Assembly: GCF_050337105.1 (NCBI RefSeq)
Contig: NZ_JAKJSQ010000003.1
Span: 62,001-126,000, forward strand
Direction: 5' to 3'
Length of the DNA stretch: 64,000 nt
Source: Aliivibrio_A kagoshimensis
GTDB taxonomy: Bacteria; Pseudomonadota; Gammaproteobacteria; Enterobacterales; Vibrionaceae
Below, piece by piece: positions 18,180 through 27,631 of the stretch; positions within the stretch are counted from its first letter, which is position 1, and each line of letters opens with the position of its first letter. The notes beneath the pieces were generated by a model, which saw only the letters and a list, made by a program, of their open reading frames with translations, was not told the origin of the DNA and ran no database searches. A program made the position numbers and the translations under genes.

Positions 18180-18395
18180 ATGACCATGATTACTAAATTA
18201 GCCATTCAAGCAAAAATCGCACTAATGGACTTTAAAGATGACCAACGTGGTGTTACCGCAATTGAGTACGCCATTATTGGTGTTGCGATTTCAGCGGTAG
18301 TACTTGCAGCATTTAATAGTGATTTAGGCGCAACGCTGAAAACAGCTATGGGTAAAGTAACTACCAATATTAATGCTGCTGATACCGTTAAATAG
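18180..18395 (+). CDS. flp: Flp-type major pilin
   Basis: The 71-residue prepilin has a short basic leader ending RG, then VTAIEYAIIGVAISAVVL. This is the Flp signature, cleaved by the TadV peptidase after Gly, with the conserved Glu at mature position 5 and an adjacent Tyr. The mature protein of about 47 residues polymerises into the Tad pilus used for surface attachment and biofilm. It is the first gene of the Tad locus. ATGs at 18180 and 18186 are both possible starts. Confidence 0.95.
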   Translation: MTMITKLAIQAKIALMDFKDDQRGVTAIEYAIIGVAISAVVLAAFNSDLGATLKTAMGKVTTNINAADTVK

Positions 18396-18408
18396 TAAGT
18401 TAAAAAAA

Positions 18409-18409
18409 N
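18409..18409. other. ambiguous base (N) after a run of A
   Basis: One undetermined base follows a run of seven A residues between flp and tadV. It probably reflects assembly uncertainty in a homopolymer and affects no coding region. Confidence 0.95.
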
Positions 18410-18440
18410 GATTGGGAATGTAGAGACGAGTTGTATTTAT

Positions 18441-18851
18441 ATGTTAACACTGCTGTCAATTTACATTTCATACAGTGATGTTAGGTACCGATTAATACCT
18501 AATATCACTGTATTATCCATAGCTTTTTTTAGCTTTATATTATTAATATCAACAAACAACACCTCTTTTTATCAACATCTACTGCCTATTGTTGTGATTG
18601 GATTTGTGTTGTTTACATTTAATTGGGTAGCTGCTGGGGATGTGAAATTGTTGGCCGCATTCTCATTGGCCATTAACACTGACTTCATAGTACCCAGTCT
18701 GCATATCATGTTGTTAAGTGGAGGAGTAATAGCGGTTTGTTGCTTAGTCTATCAACGTGTTAACCGTCACAAAAAAGAGATCATTAAAGGCGTTCCTTAT
18801 GGGGTAGCCATCTGTATTGGCAGTTTGTTTGGAATTGCTGCGTCGCTGTAG
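18441..18851 (+). CDS. tadV: prepilin peptidase TadV/CpaA
   Basis: The 136-residue membrane protein is a short A24-family aspartic peptidase. The two catalytic Asp motifs are SDVRYRLIPN near the N-terminus and AAGDVKLLAA in the middle, and four to five membrane segments are visible. It cleaves the Flp prepilin and TadE/TadF pseudopilins at the inner membrane. Its small size is normal for Tad loci. Ribosome site is weak. Confidence 0.92.
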   Translation: MLTLLSIYISYSDVRYRLIPNITVLSIAFFSFILLISTNNTSFYQHLLPIVVIGFVLFTFNWVAAGDVKLLAAFSLAINTDFIVPSLHIMLLSGGVIAVCCLVYQRVNRHKKEIIKGVPYGVAICIGSLFGIAASL

Positions 18852-18860
18852 GAGTGTAAT

Positions 18861-19658
18861 ATGCGATCAAAAATCATCATTTCAACAGCCCTTGTTGCCA
18901 TTTTAATGAGTCTGTACAGTTTATCGGGTCTGCTGCTACCTAAAGAGATTGCCCAGAGTATCCAGCCAGCTCCTAAACCCGAGAAAAGCTATAAAGTGTG
19001 GTTTGCAAAACGTGAGCTGCCAATAGGTGAAAAACTGCTTCGTTCCGACCTGCAAATTAAAATCATTCCAGAAAAAGAGGCGTTCAGCCTGGGAATTACC
19101 CGCGATGTCAACATTGAGATCATTAAAGATGCGGTGTGGAACACGCACATCGATCAAGATACCGCAGTGACTCAAGAGCTATTAACTCAGCCTAATGAAG
19201 ATGGCTATGTCGATCTGATTATCGCTGAGAATAGAGTGCCCTTTGTTATTGAGGTTAACCAAAGCTCGATTATCGGCGGATTTATCTCCTATGGTTCTGA
19301 AGTGGATGTATTAGCACTCTCTTCAACCAAACAGATATTAGCCAATGAAGAGCGTGTCTCATCCTATAAAGGCTTGTCCGTTTCCCCCATTTTGATGGGA
19401 GCCAGAGTCTTAAAAATTGATGTTCAAAATATCGAAGACTCACGCCAAAACATCACCTCTAATCAGGTGACCTTAGTGTTGGAACTCACCCGTAAACAAG
19501 TCGGTATTTTAACCATTGCCAAGCGCATTGCTGAACTCGAGATTCACAAGTCAGTGGGAACCTATGTCGGCAATGAGTTAGAGGCCAACTCAGGGGATGT
19601 CTTGGCCGATTTTAAAGCGATAACCGAGTATCGAGCAGATACCGCCATCATTAAGTAG
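18861..19658 (+). CDS. rcpC: Tad pilus assembly protein RcpC/CpaB
   Basis: The 265-residue protein has an N-terminal signal anchor (IISTALVAILMSLYSLSGLLL) and a SAF-like domain beginning KVWFAKRELPIGEKLLRSDL, typical of CpaB/RcpC. It is a periplasmic partner of the Tad secretin. GGAG precedes the ATG, 9 bp after tadV. Confidence 0.92.
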   Translation: MRSKIIISTALVAILMSLYSLSGLLLPKEIAQSIQPAPKPEKSYKVWFAKRELPIGEKLLRSDLQIKIIPEKEAFSLGITRDVNIEIIKDAVWNTHIDQDTAVTQELLTQPNEDGYVDLIIAENRVPFVIEVNQSSIIGGFISYGSEVDVLALSSTKQILANEERVSSYKGLSVSPILMGARVLKIDVQNIEDSRQNITSNQVTLVLELTRKQVGILTIAKRIAELEIHKSVGTYVGNELEANSGDVLADFKAITEYRADTAIIK

Positions 19659-19668
19659 GAACGCAGTT

Positions 19669-21000
19669 ATGAAATGGTATTCAATTCTCTCACTTATTTG
19701 GTTATTGATTAGTTCAACCACTACGTTGGCACAATCGAGCCTCACCTTTGATGTAGGTGAAGCCAGAACCATCGTAGTGAAAAAAGACATCTCCTCAGTA
19801 TTCATTTCCGCACCGGAGGTGGCCGACTATCAAGTGATTGAGCAGAATAAAGTGGTGGTGTTTGGCCGTTCTGTGGGTGTGACCACTTTGATTATATTCG
19901 GCAAAGATGGTGCAACTTTATCTAATAACTCTATTTTCATTAATCGTAGTCTGCACGTCATCCAACAAAAAGTGGAGTTAGCGTTTCCACACAGTGATAT
20001 CAAAGTGCGTAATGTTGGCGACCAAGTGGTCTTGACGGGAAGTGTCGCCACCGAACAGATAAAAGACTCCGCCAATAATCTAGTGGGCGAGTTGATGGGC
20101 AAGAAATCAACCGAAGAGCGCCTGGGTTGGAAGAACAATGATGATGAGCTGATTGTGGTCGATTTCATGACAAAAAAGTCATTTGAAGGATTGGTGAATA
20201 ACATTGATGTGATTACCACCAAACAGGTGAATGTAAAGCTCTCTATTGCTGAAGTTTCCCACTCTTTTTTAGAAGAGTTCGGCATCAAATATTCCGATGT
20301 ATTTGCCATGACACCTGGGGTGTTTGTACGTAATCTAGCCAACAAGTATTCCGCCAGCGACATCATTTCAGTAGTGACCGCCATCGGTGATGACAGCGTT
20401 GGCCAAGTATTGGCTGAGCCTAATTTGTCGGTGATCTCCGGCGAGACCGCCAGCTTTTTAGTGGGGGGAGAGCTTCCAGTCGTCACCATTTTAGATGGTG
20501 GTACCAACGTTAGCTATAAGGAATTTGGTATTCGTCTGGATTTGATGGCCAAGGTACTAAGAGACGATAAGATTAAGTTATGGTTAAGCCCAGAAGTCAG
20601 CTCGATTGATTCTCAATACACCAATCAAACATACAACTTGGCGGCACTGAAAACCCGAAAGGCGAGAACCACAGTGGAACTGGGTGATGGGCAAAGCTTT
20701 GTATTGGGTGGTTTGTTAAGCACTGAAGATAGAGAAACCATCAGTAAAATCCCGTTTGCTGGAGACATTCCGGTTCTGGGTGCTCTGTTTAGACATACTG
20801 GCACCGAGCGTACCAAAACCGAGTTGATCATTGTTGCGACGGTGAATTTGGTTCAGCCGATCAGCAGTGCTCACGTTCAACTGCCACTGATGGAGAAGAC
20901 CACCACCTTGCAGCGTTTCTTTGCCGTTGACAGCAGTTATGAAAAGGCCTCTTCAAAACATGTCTCCCCAATATTAGCGACTGGAGGATTCAAAAAATGA
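19669..21000 (+). CDS. rcpA: Tad secretin RcpA/CpaC
   Basis: The 443-residue protein carries a signal peptide (cleavage after LAQ), an N-terminal BON-like pilus-associated domain with VVFGRSVGVTTLIIF, and a C-terminal secretin domain. The secretin part shows VLAEPNLSVISGETASFLVG and IPVLGALFRH. It forms the outer-membrane pore through which the Flp pilus leaves the cell. Length is typical. Confidence 0.95.
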   Translation: MKWYSILSLIWLLISSTTTLAQSSLTFDVGEARTIVVKKDISSVFISAPEVADYQVIEQNKVVVFGRSVGVTTLIIFGKDGATLSNNSIFINRSLHVIQQKVELAFPHSDIKVRNVGDQVVLTGSVATEQIKDSANNLVGELMGKKSTEERLGWKNNDDELIVVDFMTKKSFEGLVNNIDVITTKQVNVKLSIAEVSHSFLEEFGIKYSDVFAMTPGVFVRNLANKYSASDIISVVTAIGDDSVGQVLAEPNLSVISGETASFLVGGELPVVTILDGGTNVSYKEFGIRLDLMAKVLRDDKIKLWLSPEVSSIDSQYTNQTYNLAALKTRKARTTVELGDGQSFVLGGLLSTEDRETISKIPFAGDIPVLGALFRHTGTERTKTELIIVATVNLVQPISSAHVQLPLMEKTTTLQRFFAVDSSYEKASSKHVSPILATGGFKK

Positions 21001-21524
21001 TGAATCTTATTAGTACACACACCGTTAGATGGTTACTTCTGTTATCGATTTCATTCCTATTTGGTTGCGCTGAGCATGTGGCAGAGCGAAGTGGCAGCGA
21101 TGTTGACCTGTATCCGATCACCTATACCCTTAACCTGAAAATTAACCCAAAACACGTGAGTCGTGCGGAAGAAGAGTTGACGGAGTACCTTGAACAGCAT
21201 TGGGATCTAGTGACCACTCAGCCTATGAGTATGGTATGGAGATCTGATTTAGGCGAAGCGTTAATCAATAAAACGGTAAAACAGCTACGAAAACAGGGTC
21301 TGGATACTAAGAGCATTCAGATCAATGAAGAGCTGGTTGAATTGGATCAACGTTTCGATTTTCAACTGACTATCACGCAATACCGTGTCTTGGTGGATCG
21401 TTGTGAATACACCAAGATTGGTCACTACTCGCGTACCGATGAAGGCTGTTTTTCAAACGGAGCACGTTGGCAATCTATGGTCAACCCTGAGCGGGCACTG
21501 CAACTGCCTGTGGGGGAGAAATAG
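20997..21524 (+). CDS. rcpB: RcpB/CpaD-like Tad lipoprotein
   Basis: The 175-residue protein has a lipoprotein signal peptide ending SFLFGC. It occupies the rcpB position between the secretin and TadZ genes and overlaps the rcpA stop as ATGA. RcpB/CpaD proteins associate with the secretin at the outer membrane. Sequence conservation in this family is low, so the call leans on position and lipobox. Confidence 0.8.
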   Translation: MMNLISTHTVRWLLLLSISFLFGCAEHVAERSGSDVDLYPITYTLNLKINPKHVSRAEEELTEYLEQHWDLVTTQPMSMVWRSDLGEALINKTVKQLRKQGLDTKSIQINEELVELDQRFDFQLTITQYRVLVDRCEYTKIGHYSRTDEGCFSNGARWQSMVNPERALQLPVGEK

Positions 21525-21526
21525 CC

Positions 21527-22756
21527 ATGATGGATTTAGTCGATATTTTAAAAAAAGGCCAGAGTAAAAAAGCCAAAGAGAGTGCGGTAACTTCTGTCCT
21601 TTTTTATCAAAATGAAGCGTGTAAAAAATCGGTGTTAGAAGCGTACCGATTTGATGGTATGCAAGAACCTGGAATTAAGATCAACAGTGACGAGTCCATT
21701 AACGAACACGTAAAAAAATCGCAGCTTGAAGTGGTATTGGTTGAGCTCAATGAGAGTGCGCATATCATAAAAGACGCAGAGCGTATTAGTCACCTGCTTC
21801 CTAACAATGCGTCGGTGATCATCATTGGTAGTGAAGACTCGATCTCGACCATTCGCCAGTTAAAAGCCCTCGGTTTTTACTACCTGTTTTGGCCAGTAAG
21901 CAAAGAAGAACTGGTGGATTTTATCCGCACTGTTGAAAAAAATAGACTGAAAAAAGCAGGGTTGAGTAAGAGCCGAATCGCCAAAAAAATTGCTTTTTGG
22001 GGTGTCAAAGGTGGGGTGGGTAATAGTGTGATTGCATCGCAAGTGGCTTACTCACTGTGCGAGAAAAAGAACAGCACGTGTGTGGTGGTGGATCACAACT
22101 ATTCAGGTGGCAATTTAGATATCTTGATGGGGCTACGAAATTTTAAGAAAAAAGCGGTTCTAAAGTCAGACTCTATCAGCAACATCGACAGTGTGTATGC
22201 TAAAAGCCTAGTTAAAAAAGTAACTTCAATGCTCTCCATTTTGGCGCTGGAATCAGAAGATATGAAGGAGTGTGATCTTAAGTCGTATAACCATGCCTTG
22301 AGTAGTGAGCTGGCTAGTCAGTGCCATTTCATTATTGAAGACTACTCAAGCTCAGCTAGCAGTACGGATGACTTAGAGCATGTCAGTCGGACGTTTGACA
22401 CGATTGTGATGGTGCTTTCGCCAACCGTTTCAAGTTTGCGGGAGGCGAGTAAGCTGCAATCGAAACTAAAAAAACTGGGCACTTCTGCCAAAGTTCTGTT
22501 TGTTCTTAACTACACCATTGCTGAGAAGTTCGCCACCGTCTCACAAGAGGAGGTGGTGAAGTACATCGGCCAGCCGATTGATGTGATTTTCCCACTTGAG
22601 ACGGGCTTAGATGCCGCACTTTTGGATAAAAAACGGCTGCATCAATCTTCTTCATGCATGAGTCAGGCGGTCAAATTATTAACCTCACTGCTGTTAGGTG
22701 AAGAAGGAAAAGTAAAGAGTAAAGGGCTATTAAGCCGCTTAGGGTTAAGGAGGTAG
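21527..22756 (+). CDS. tadZ: pilus localisation ATPase TadZ/CpaE
   Basis: The 409-residue protein has an N-terminal receiver-like domain (about residues 15-140) and a MinD/ParA-like ATPase domain starting IAFWGVKGGVGNSVIA. This is a deviant Walker A, KGGVGNS, with Asn-Ser in place of Lys-Thr. TadZ places the pilus machine at the pole or cell surface. It lacks the usual second Lys of an active P-loop, so ATP hydrolysis may be weak, as noted for some TadZ proteins. Confidence 0.9.
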   Translation: MMDLVDILKKGQSKKAKESAVTSVLFYQNEACKKSVLEAYRFDGMQEPGIKINSDESINEHVKKSQLEVVLVELNESAHIIKDAERISHLLPNNASVIIIGSEDSISTIRQLKALGFYYLFWPVSKEELVDFIRTVEKNRLKKAGLSKSRIAKKIAFWGVKGGVGNSVIASQVAYSLCEKKNSTCVVVDHNYSGGNLDILMGLRNFKKKAVLKSDSISNIDSVYAKSLVKKVTSMLSILALESEDMKECDLKSYNHALSSELASQCHFIIEDYSSSASSTDDLEHVSRTFDTIVMVLSPTVSSLREASKLQSKLKKLGTSAKVLFVLNYTIAEKFATVSQEEVVKYIGQPIDVIFPLETGLDAALLDKKRLHQSSSCMSQAVKLLTSLLLGEEGKVKSKGLLSRLGLRR

Positions 22757-22757
22757 C

Positions 22758-24032
22758 ATGGCTAGCACCAAAGAGATGTACGTGCGTATTCGAGGACAGA
22801 TTTTTGATGCCCTTGAGCCGGAGGCGGTGAACACCCTGAGTAAAGAGAAACTCTCAGAACAGCTCAGTAACGCCGTTGACCTACTGGTTGAAAAAGAGGA
22901 AGTATCACTGCCCTCAGTGGTTCGACGAAGTTATGTCGAAGATTTGGTCAATGAATTACAAGGGTTAGGACCGTTGCAAGCATTGATGGATGATGATTCG
23001 ATTTCGGACATCATGATCAATGGCCACGAAAGTGTGTTCATTGAACGTGGGGGAATGGTTGAGCAGGTAGAGGTGAACTTTATTGATGAAAGACAACTTC
23101 TCGATATTGCCAAACGTATTGCATCACGAGTGGGGCGCCGTGTCGATGACTCCCAACCGACCTGTGATGCCCGCTTAGCGGATGGCAGTCGTGTTAACAT
23201 TGTTATCCCTCCAGTGGCTATTGATGGCACCACAGTGTCGATTCGTAAATTTAAAAAGCAGAGCATCGACTTTCCACAATTAGTCGGTTTTGGTGCCATG
23301 AGCCTTGAGATGTCACAGGTGATGATGATAGCGGCGCACTGTCGATTGAATATCTTAATCTCTGGTGGTACTGGCTCTGGAAAAACGACTATGCTCAATG
23401 CTCTGTCGCAGTATATCTCCCATAACGAACGAGTGTTGACCATTGAGGATGCCGCCGAACTCAGACTGCTTCAGCCCCATGTGGTGAGGCTTGAGACGAG
23501 AATGGCAGGTATCGAAGGCAATGGCAGTATTGACCAAAGGCAATTGGTGATTAACTCCCTGCGTATGCGACCAGATAGAATCATTGTCGGAGAGTGCCGT
23601 GGTGCAGAAGCGTTTGAGATGCTGCAAGCGATGAACACTGGACACGACGGCTCCATGTCAACGCTTCACGCCAACACCCCAAGAGATGCGTTAGCGAGGG
23701 TCGAGTCTATGGTGATGATGGCAACCAGTAGTCTACCCCTAGAAGCGATACGACGCTCGATTGTTAGTGCGGTGGATTTAGTGATTCAAATAAGTCGACT
23801 ACACGATGGCAGCCGTAAAGTGATGAGCATTACCGAGGTGGTCGGTTTGGAAGGCAGCAATGTAGTGCTAGAAGAGATATTTCGTTTTAAACCTGAGCCT
23901 CAAGGTAGCGATGGAAAAGTAAAAGGTAACTTTGTGACTGCCGGGCTGATGCAACGTTCCATATTGGTCGAGAAATCACGATTCTTTGGCCTTGAAGAAC
24001 AGCTCAATGCGGCATTTAGTGAGGTGAGCTAA
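22758..24032 (+). CDS. tadA: Tad secretion ATPase TadA/CpaF
   Basis: The 424-residue hexameric ATPase powers Flp pilus assembly from the cytoplasmic face. It shows Walker A GGTGSGKT near residue 202, RMRPDRIIVGECRGAEA with the Asp-box and Walker B region, and MSTLHAN, the His-box. The N-terminal domain is typical of the VirB11/CpaF family. It has a GGAGG ribosome site and begins 2 bp after tadZ. Confidence 0.97.
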   Translation: MASTKEMYVRIRGQIFDALEPEAVNTLSKEKLSEQLSNAVDLLVEKEEVSLPSVVRRSYVEDLVNELQGLGPLQALMDDDSISDIMINGHESVFIERGGMVEQVEVNFIDERQLLDIAKRIASRVGRRVDDSQPTCDARLADGSRVNIVIPPVAIDGTTVSIRKFKKQSIDFPQLVGFGAMSLEMSQVMMIAAHCRLNILISGGTGSGKTTMLNALSQYISHNERVLTIEDAAELRLLQPHVVRLETRMAGIEGNGSIDQRQLVINSLRMRPDRIIVGECRGAEAFEMLQAMNTGHDGSMSTLHANTPRDALARVESMVMMATSSLPLEAIRRSIVSAVDLVIQISRLHDGSRKVMSITEVVGLEGSNVVLEEIFRFKPEPQGSDGKVKGNFVTAGLMQRSILVEKSRFFGLEEQLNAAFSEVS

Positions 24033-24946
24033 TGGTCACGCTATTGCTTATTATCGGTGCCTGCGCACTCTGTTTTATCTGGTTTTATAAACCTAAACGT
24101 CATGATTATATGGCGACCATGAATCAGACACAGTTTGTGGACTCGATGCTGACGGATAGGCAAGCGATTGATTTGAAATCATTCCAGCAGCAGAATATCC
24201 ATAAGCGAATGGTGCACTTATGGAAGAAGATCCAGCGACAAGTTGGCCGTTTTGCGCTGCTGAAAATTCTCTTTTTTCTATTGGTATCTACCATTTTTGG
24301 TCAATTTCTAAACCTGCAATTTCTCAGAGCTCCAGAGCAATATACGGTGCCGTTTACGCTATTATCGGCCATCTATTTTGGCATTAAATGGTTAGCCAAA
24401 CGTGAAAAAACACAATTTGAAGAGTCATTTCCTGATGCCCTAAATATTCTGACCAGTGCGGTTTCTGCTGGGGAGAGCTTAATGCACGCCATTATCTATG
24501 TGGGAAATTCACTCGAAGGGGTGGTGGGACAAGAGTTCAAAAAGATGGGAAGTCGCCTGCAAGTCGGAGAGAGCGCTGAAGCGGTATTTCGAAAATCGTG
24601 CGAGCGTTTCCCCTATCCCTCGTTCCACTTTTTTGTCATCACTTTGACCGCTAATATTCGTCGTGGGGGGCAACTCAAAGATGTGATGGGGCGTTTAAAC
24701 CGGTTGATGTTTGATGCCCGCTCCATCGAGAAGAAAAAATATGCTCTGACTTCTGAGGCCAGAATGTCGGCGAAGATTGTGGCTTCACTTCCGTTTATCT
24801 TTCTGTTCATGCTGAAATTTTTAAGTCCTGAAAATTATGAATTTGTTATGTTTGATCCTGCCGGTAAACCCATTCTTTACTACGTGATGGGCAGTGAGTT
24901 TATTGGTATCTCTATTGTGTGGTCACTGATGAATGGGGTGAAGTAA
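24032..24946 (+). CDS. tadB: Tad inner-membrane platform protein TadB
   Basis: The 304-residue protein has an N-terminal membrane segment, two more hydrophobic segments near residues 75-110 and a C-terminal pair, with the T2SSF cytoplasmic domain FEESFPDALNILTSAVSAGE. It forms the inner-membrane platform with TadC. It overlaps the tadA stop by one base (TAATG). Confidence 0.93.
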   Translation: MVTLLLIIGACALCFIWFYKPKRHDYMATMNQTQFVDSMLTDRQAIDLKSFQQQNIHKRMVHLWKKIQRQVGRFALLKILFFLLVSTIFGQFLNLQFLRAPEQYTVPFTLLSAIYFGIKWLAKREKTQFEESFPDALNILTSAVSAGESLMHAIIYVGNSLEGVVGQEFKKMGSRLQVGESAEAVFRKSCERFPYPSFHFFVITLTANIRRGGQLKDVMGRLNRLMFDARSIEKKKYALTSEARMSAKIVASLPFIFLFMLKFLSPENYEFVMFDPAGKPILYYVMGSEFIGISIVWSLMNGVK

Positions 24947-25848
24947 TGGAGATTATTCACGCGTTATTAAGTTCACGGCAGCTCATTTTTTACATTCTTA
25001 TTTTTATCGTGGCCAGTGTGGCACTCATCATCTCCATTTCATCAAGGCTAATTAAAAAAGAGCGGGCTAATCATCACTATTTGAATCATGAACAGAGCGG
25101 CGGGAGTGATGATGTAGGGAGTGACAGTGTTAGTAAAGTATTAACCACTCTGTTGGTGGCAGAAAAGAGTGAAGTGGAAGAGAAGTTTGAATCGGCAGGT
25201 TATTACAAGTTTCCCTACGCCGCTTACTATATGCCAGCCAAATATGCTGTGTTAGTGGTTGGCTTAATCGCCATCTATTTTTTGTCAGAGAAAATGAGTT
25301 GGGGCATGAGCAGCGGAGTGATTGCTGTCGCATTTTGGCTGATTATTGCGGTGATCTTGCCTGATGCCATCCTCGCCAGAAAGGCTGCAAACTTACGTAA
25401 TAAACTCTCTAATTCGTTGCCATTTTTACTTGATCTGCTTGGTGTGTGTGTGCAAACCGGCATGACGGTGGAAGCGGCGCTCTCCTATTTAAGTAAAGAG
25501 ATGGCGGGTTTTGACCGAGATCTGACCCAATTAATTACCCGAACCGATGAGCGTTCTAAAATCGTCGGTTTAGAAAAGGCACTCGATGAGATGTATCGAG
25601 ATGTGCCCACTAATGAGATACGCAGCTTCGTGATGACGTTAAAACAGAGCATGAAATACGGCACCTCAATATACCATGTGTTGATCACCTTAGCGGTCGA
25701 CATTAGAGAGGTCCAGATGCTTGGGATAGAAGAGAAGATTGGCAAGTTGTCGGCCAAAATGTCAGTGCCACTGATTTTGTTCATTATGCTACCCATCGTT
25801 ATTTTGATTGTTGCACCAGGAATCATGAGGATGTTATTCAATGATTAA
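24946..25848 (+). CDS. tadC: Tad inner-membrane platform protein TadC
   Basis: The 300-residue partner of TadB has membrane segments near both ends and the T2SSF domain with LPFLLDLLGVCVQTGMTVEA. The ATG at 24946 overlaps the tadB stop as TAATG and is preferred over an in-frame GTG at 24919. Confidence 0.93.
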   Translation: MEIIHALLSSRQLIFYILIFIVASVALIISISSRLIKKERANHHYLNHEQSGGSDDVGSDSVSKVLTTLLVAEKSEVEEKFESAGYYKFPYAAYYMPAKYAVLVVGLIAIYFLSEKMSWGMSSGVIAVAFWLIIAVILPDAILARKAANLRNKLSNSLPFLLDLLGVCVQTGMTVEAALSYLSKEMAGFDRDLTQLITRTDERSKIVGLEKALDEMYRDVPTNEIRSFVMTLKQSMKYGTSIYHVLITLAVDIREVQMLGIEEKIGKLSAKMSVPLILFIMLPIVILIVAPGIMRMLFND

Positions 25849-26590
25849 AAAACTTACTCTACTCTGCTTTACGCTCTGGCTAGTAGGCTGCGCGAGTACT
25901 GATGCTCGTTTTGCCGATTTTGCACGTAAAGAGAGTCTGTTATTGCAAACCAATAACCACGCTAAACTGATTGATCTCTATAAAACCGAGATCAGGGTAG
26001 CGGACAGCAGCGAGCTTCGCATCAAGTTAGCGGACACCTATTTGCAGTCTGGCGATCCTGAATCAGCGTTGTTTACCCTATCCACCTTAAGTGATGCACA
26101 GAAAACAAGTCTACCAGTACTGTTAATTGAAGCGCATGCGCTTTACGAGCAGGGAAATATTCAGCAAGCGCTGTGGCAGGCGCAATCGGCATTAGAGCTG
26201 TCCAAGAATCACGCTGAATTAGAGAACTTGATAGGTATGATTTACGCTGCTAACCGTCAGTTTTTTCAAGCCAGACACTACTTCACTTTAGCTAGGGTAC
26301 ACCTTTACGATGACATGACAGTGAAAAATAATCTGGCGGTGATTGATATCTTAGAGAAGGATTATCAAACGGCGATTCATCGCCTGTTACCCCTCTATTT
26401 GAAAGGAGAGGCTGACGATCAGACCGAATCGAACTTGGTATTGGCACTGGTGAGAAAAGGGGATTACACCTACGCCAATACCATCTTGTCGTCTAAGTAC
26501 AATTCAGAAGAGATCGCTAAGATGTTCAACTATCTAAGCCAAGTGAAAGAAGTACCACCGCAGGTTCAACTGTTAAAACGTAAGTCGTAG
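25841..26590 (+). CDS. tadD: Tad lipoprotein TadD with TPR repeats
   Basis: The 249-residue protein has a lipobox (WLVGC, about residue 17) and at least four TPR-like helical repeats, including ALYEQGNIQQALWQAQSALE. TadD acts like a pilotin, helping secretin assembly at the outer membrane. Its ATG lies inside the last 8 bases of tadC. Confidence 0.9.
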   Translation: MIKKLTLLCFTLWLVGCASTDARFADFARKESLLLQTNNHAKLIDLYKTEIRVADSSELRIKLADTYLQSGDPESALFTLSTLSDAQKTSLPVLLIEAHALYEQGNIQQALWQAQSALELSKNHAELENLIGMIYAANRQFFQARHYFTLARVHLYDDMTVKNNLAVIDILEKDYQTAIHRLLPLYLKGEADDQTESNLVLALVRKGDYTYANTILSSKYNSEEIAKMFNYLSQVKEVPPQVQLLKRKS

Positions 26591-26597
26591 GAATGGT

Positions 26598-27107
26598 ATG
26601 AAGAGCTTTATTAATAGAAAGGGAAGACAGAGGCAGCGGGGTGTGGTCGCCATTGAATTTGTGATCGGATTTTTTAGTTTTTGGTTGATGTGCGTAGCGT
26701 GGCTTGAAATGAGTTACATGTCCTACATTTCGGCTATCAGTGACTTGGCGATTGCAGAGGCGGCACGCAGTGCCAAGGTAGAGAAAACAGATTATCTGGT
26801 GATTTTTAACCAAGTGATCAGCAGTAGCACCTCAGTGTGGGAGGGGTTTGTTGATGGGAAGAATTTTAGTTACAGCGTGCAATATTTAAATACCATCGAG
26901 GATTTAGTCGGTCATGTGGACAACTGTGTACCAGAAGCTGGGAACCGTTCAGTAGAGTGCGGTAATGCCAACAATAGTGCTATTGCAATTTATCGTATCA
27001 GTTATGACTTTAAATCTATCTTCAGTTTCTTTATGGATCAAACCACGGTGTTCAGCCGTGAGGCGATCGTAATACAAGAGTATGAACGTGATCAATTTCA
27101 AATCTAA
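26598..27107 (+). CDS. tadE: pseudopilin TadE
   Basis: The 169-residue protein starts with a basic leader RQRG followed by VVAIEFVIGFFSFWLMCVAWLE, the TadE pseudopilin motif processed by TadV. Its soluble domain has two cysteines (NCVPEAG and VECGNA) likely to pair. It is a minor component of the Tad pilus machine. Confidence 0.88.
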   Translation: MKSFINRKGRQRQRGVVAIEFVIGFFSFWLMCVAWLEMSYMSYISAISDLAIAEAARSAKVEKTDYLVIFNQVISSSTSVWEGFVDGKNFSYSVQYLNTIEDLVGHVDNCVPEAGNRSVECGNANNSAIAIYRISYDFKSIFSFFMDQTTVFSREAIVIQEYERDQFQI

Positions 27108-27630
27108 ACAGCGCGGTACCTTTAGTATTGAATTCTCACTGATAGCCATCGCTTTTAGCATGTTATTGGTGTTTAGCGGTGATGTGATCATTAAATTGGC
27201 AGTAAAAGGAAAACTGGATCGGTTGTCCTTTTCACTGGTGAGTATCGTCAAAGAACGTACCCAGCTTTATGGCGAAGACTATAGCATCCGAGCCGCTGAA
27301 ACCAATGCCATTTATCAGATTGCGGAAAACTCACTGCAACGCACCATGCAGAGTTACACGGCATCTGACTTTGGCGCGTTGATTGAGGAGCAGACCTTTG
27401 ACAATAGTGGTGCGGCCAATGCGGCGGTGCGCTTTTATGTTGGGACACTTCGTTGCAATGTGAATGACTTCTTGAGTCAGCTTACCCATGTTTCAGTAGT
27501 GACCTCTTGGGGACGGCAAGCCTCCTTGTATCGGGTCACCTTATGTTATGACACCGACAACTGGTTTGGTGCAGCGGTCGGTGAGCGATTCACTCGGGTT
27601 AACTCCTCATCAATTATGATTGGGCGATAA
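27082..27630 (+). CDS. tadF: pseudopilin TadF
   Basis: The 182-residue protein begins with KQRG then TFSIEFSLIAIAFSMLLVF, followed by the TadF motif LDRLSFSLVSIVKERTQLYG. Its start lies within the tadE coding end, a 26-bp overlap that suggests translational coupling. It is another pseudopilin substrate of TadV. Confidence 0.9.
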   Translation: MNVINFKSKQRGTFSIEFSLIAIAFSMLLVFSGDVIIKLAVKGKLDRLSFSLVSIVKERTQLYGEDYSIRAAETNAIYQIAENSLQRTMQSYTASDFGALIEEQTFDNSGAANAAVRFYVGTLRCNVNDFLSQLTHVSVVTSWGRQASLYRVTLCYDTDNWFGAAVGERFTRVNSSSIMIGR

Positions 27631-27631
27631 G

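Noticed and set aside
19830..20507. 225-residue minus-strand ORF inside rcpA
   Set aside because: It is a shadow of the secretin gene in another frame.
22931..23443. 170-residue minus-strand ORF inside tadA
   Set aside because: It is antisense to a strongly conserved ATPase and has no family features.
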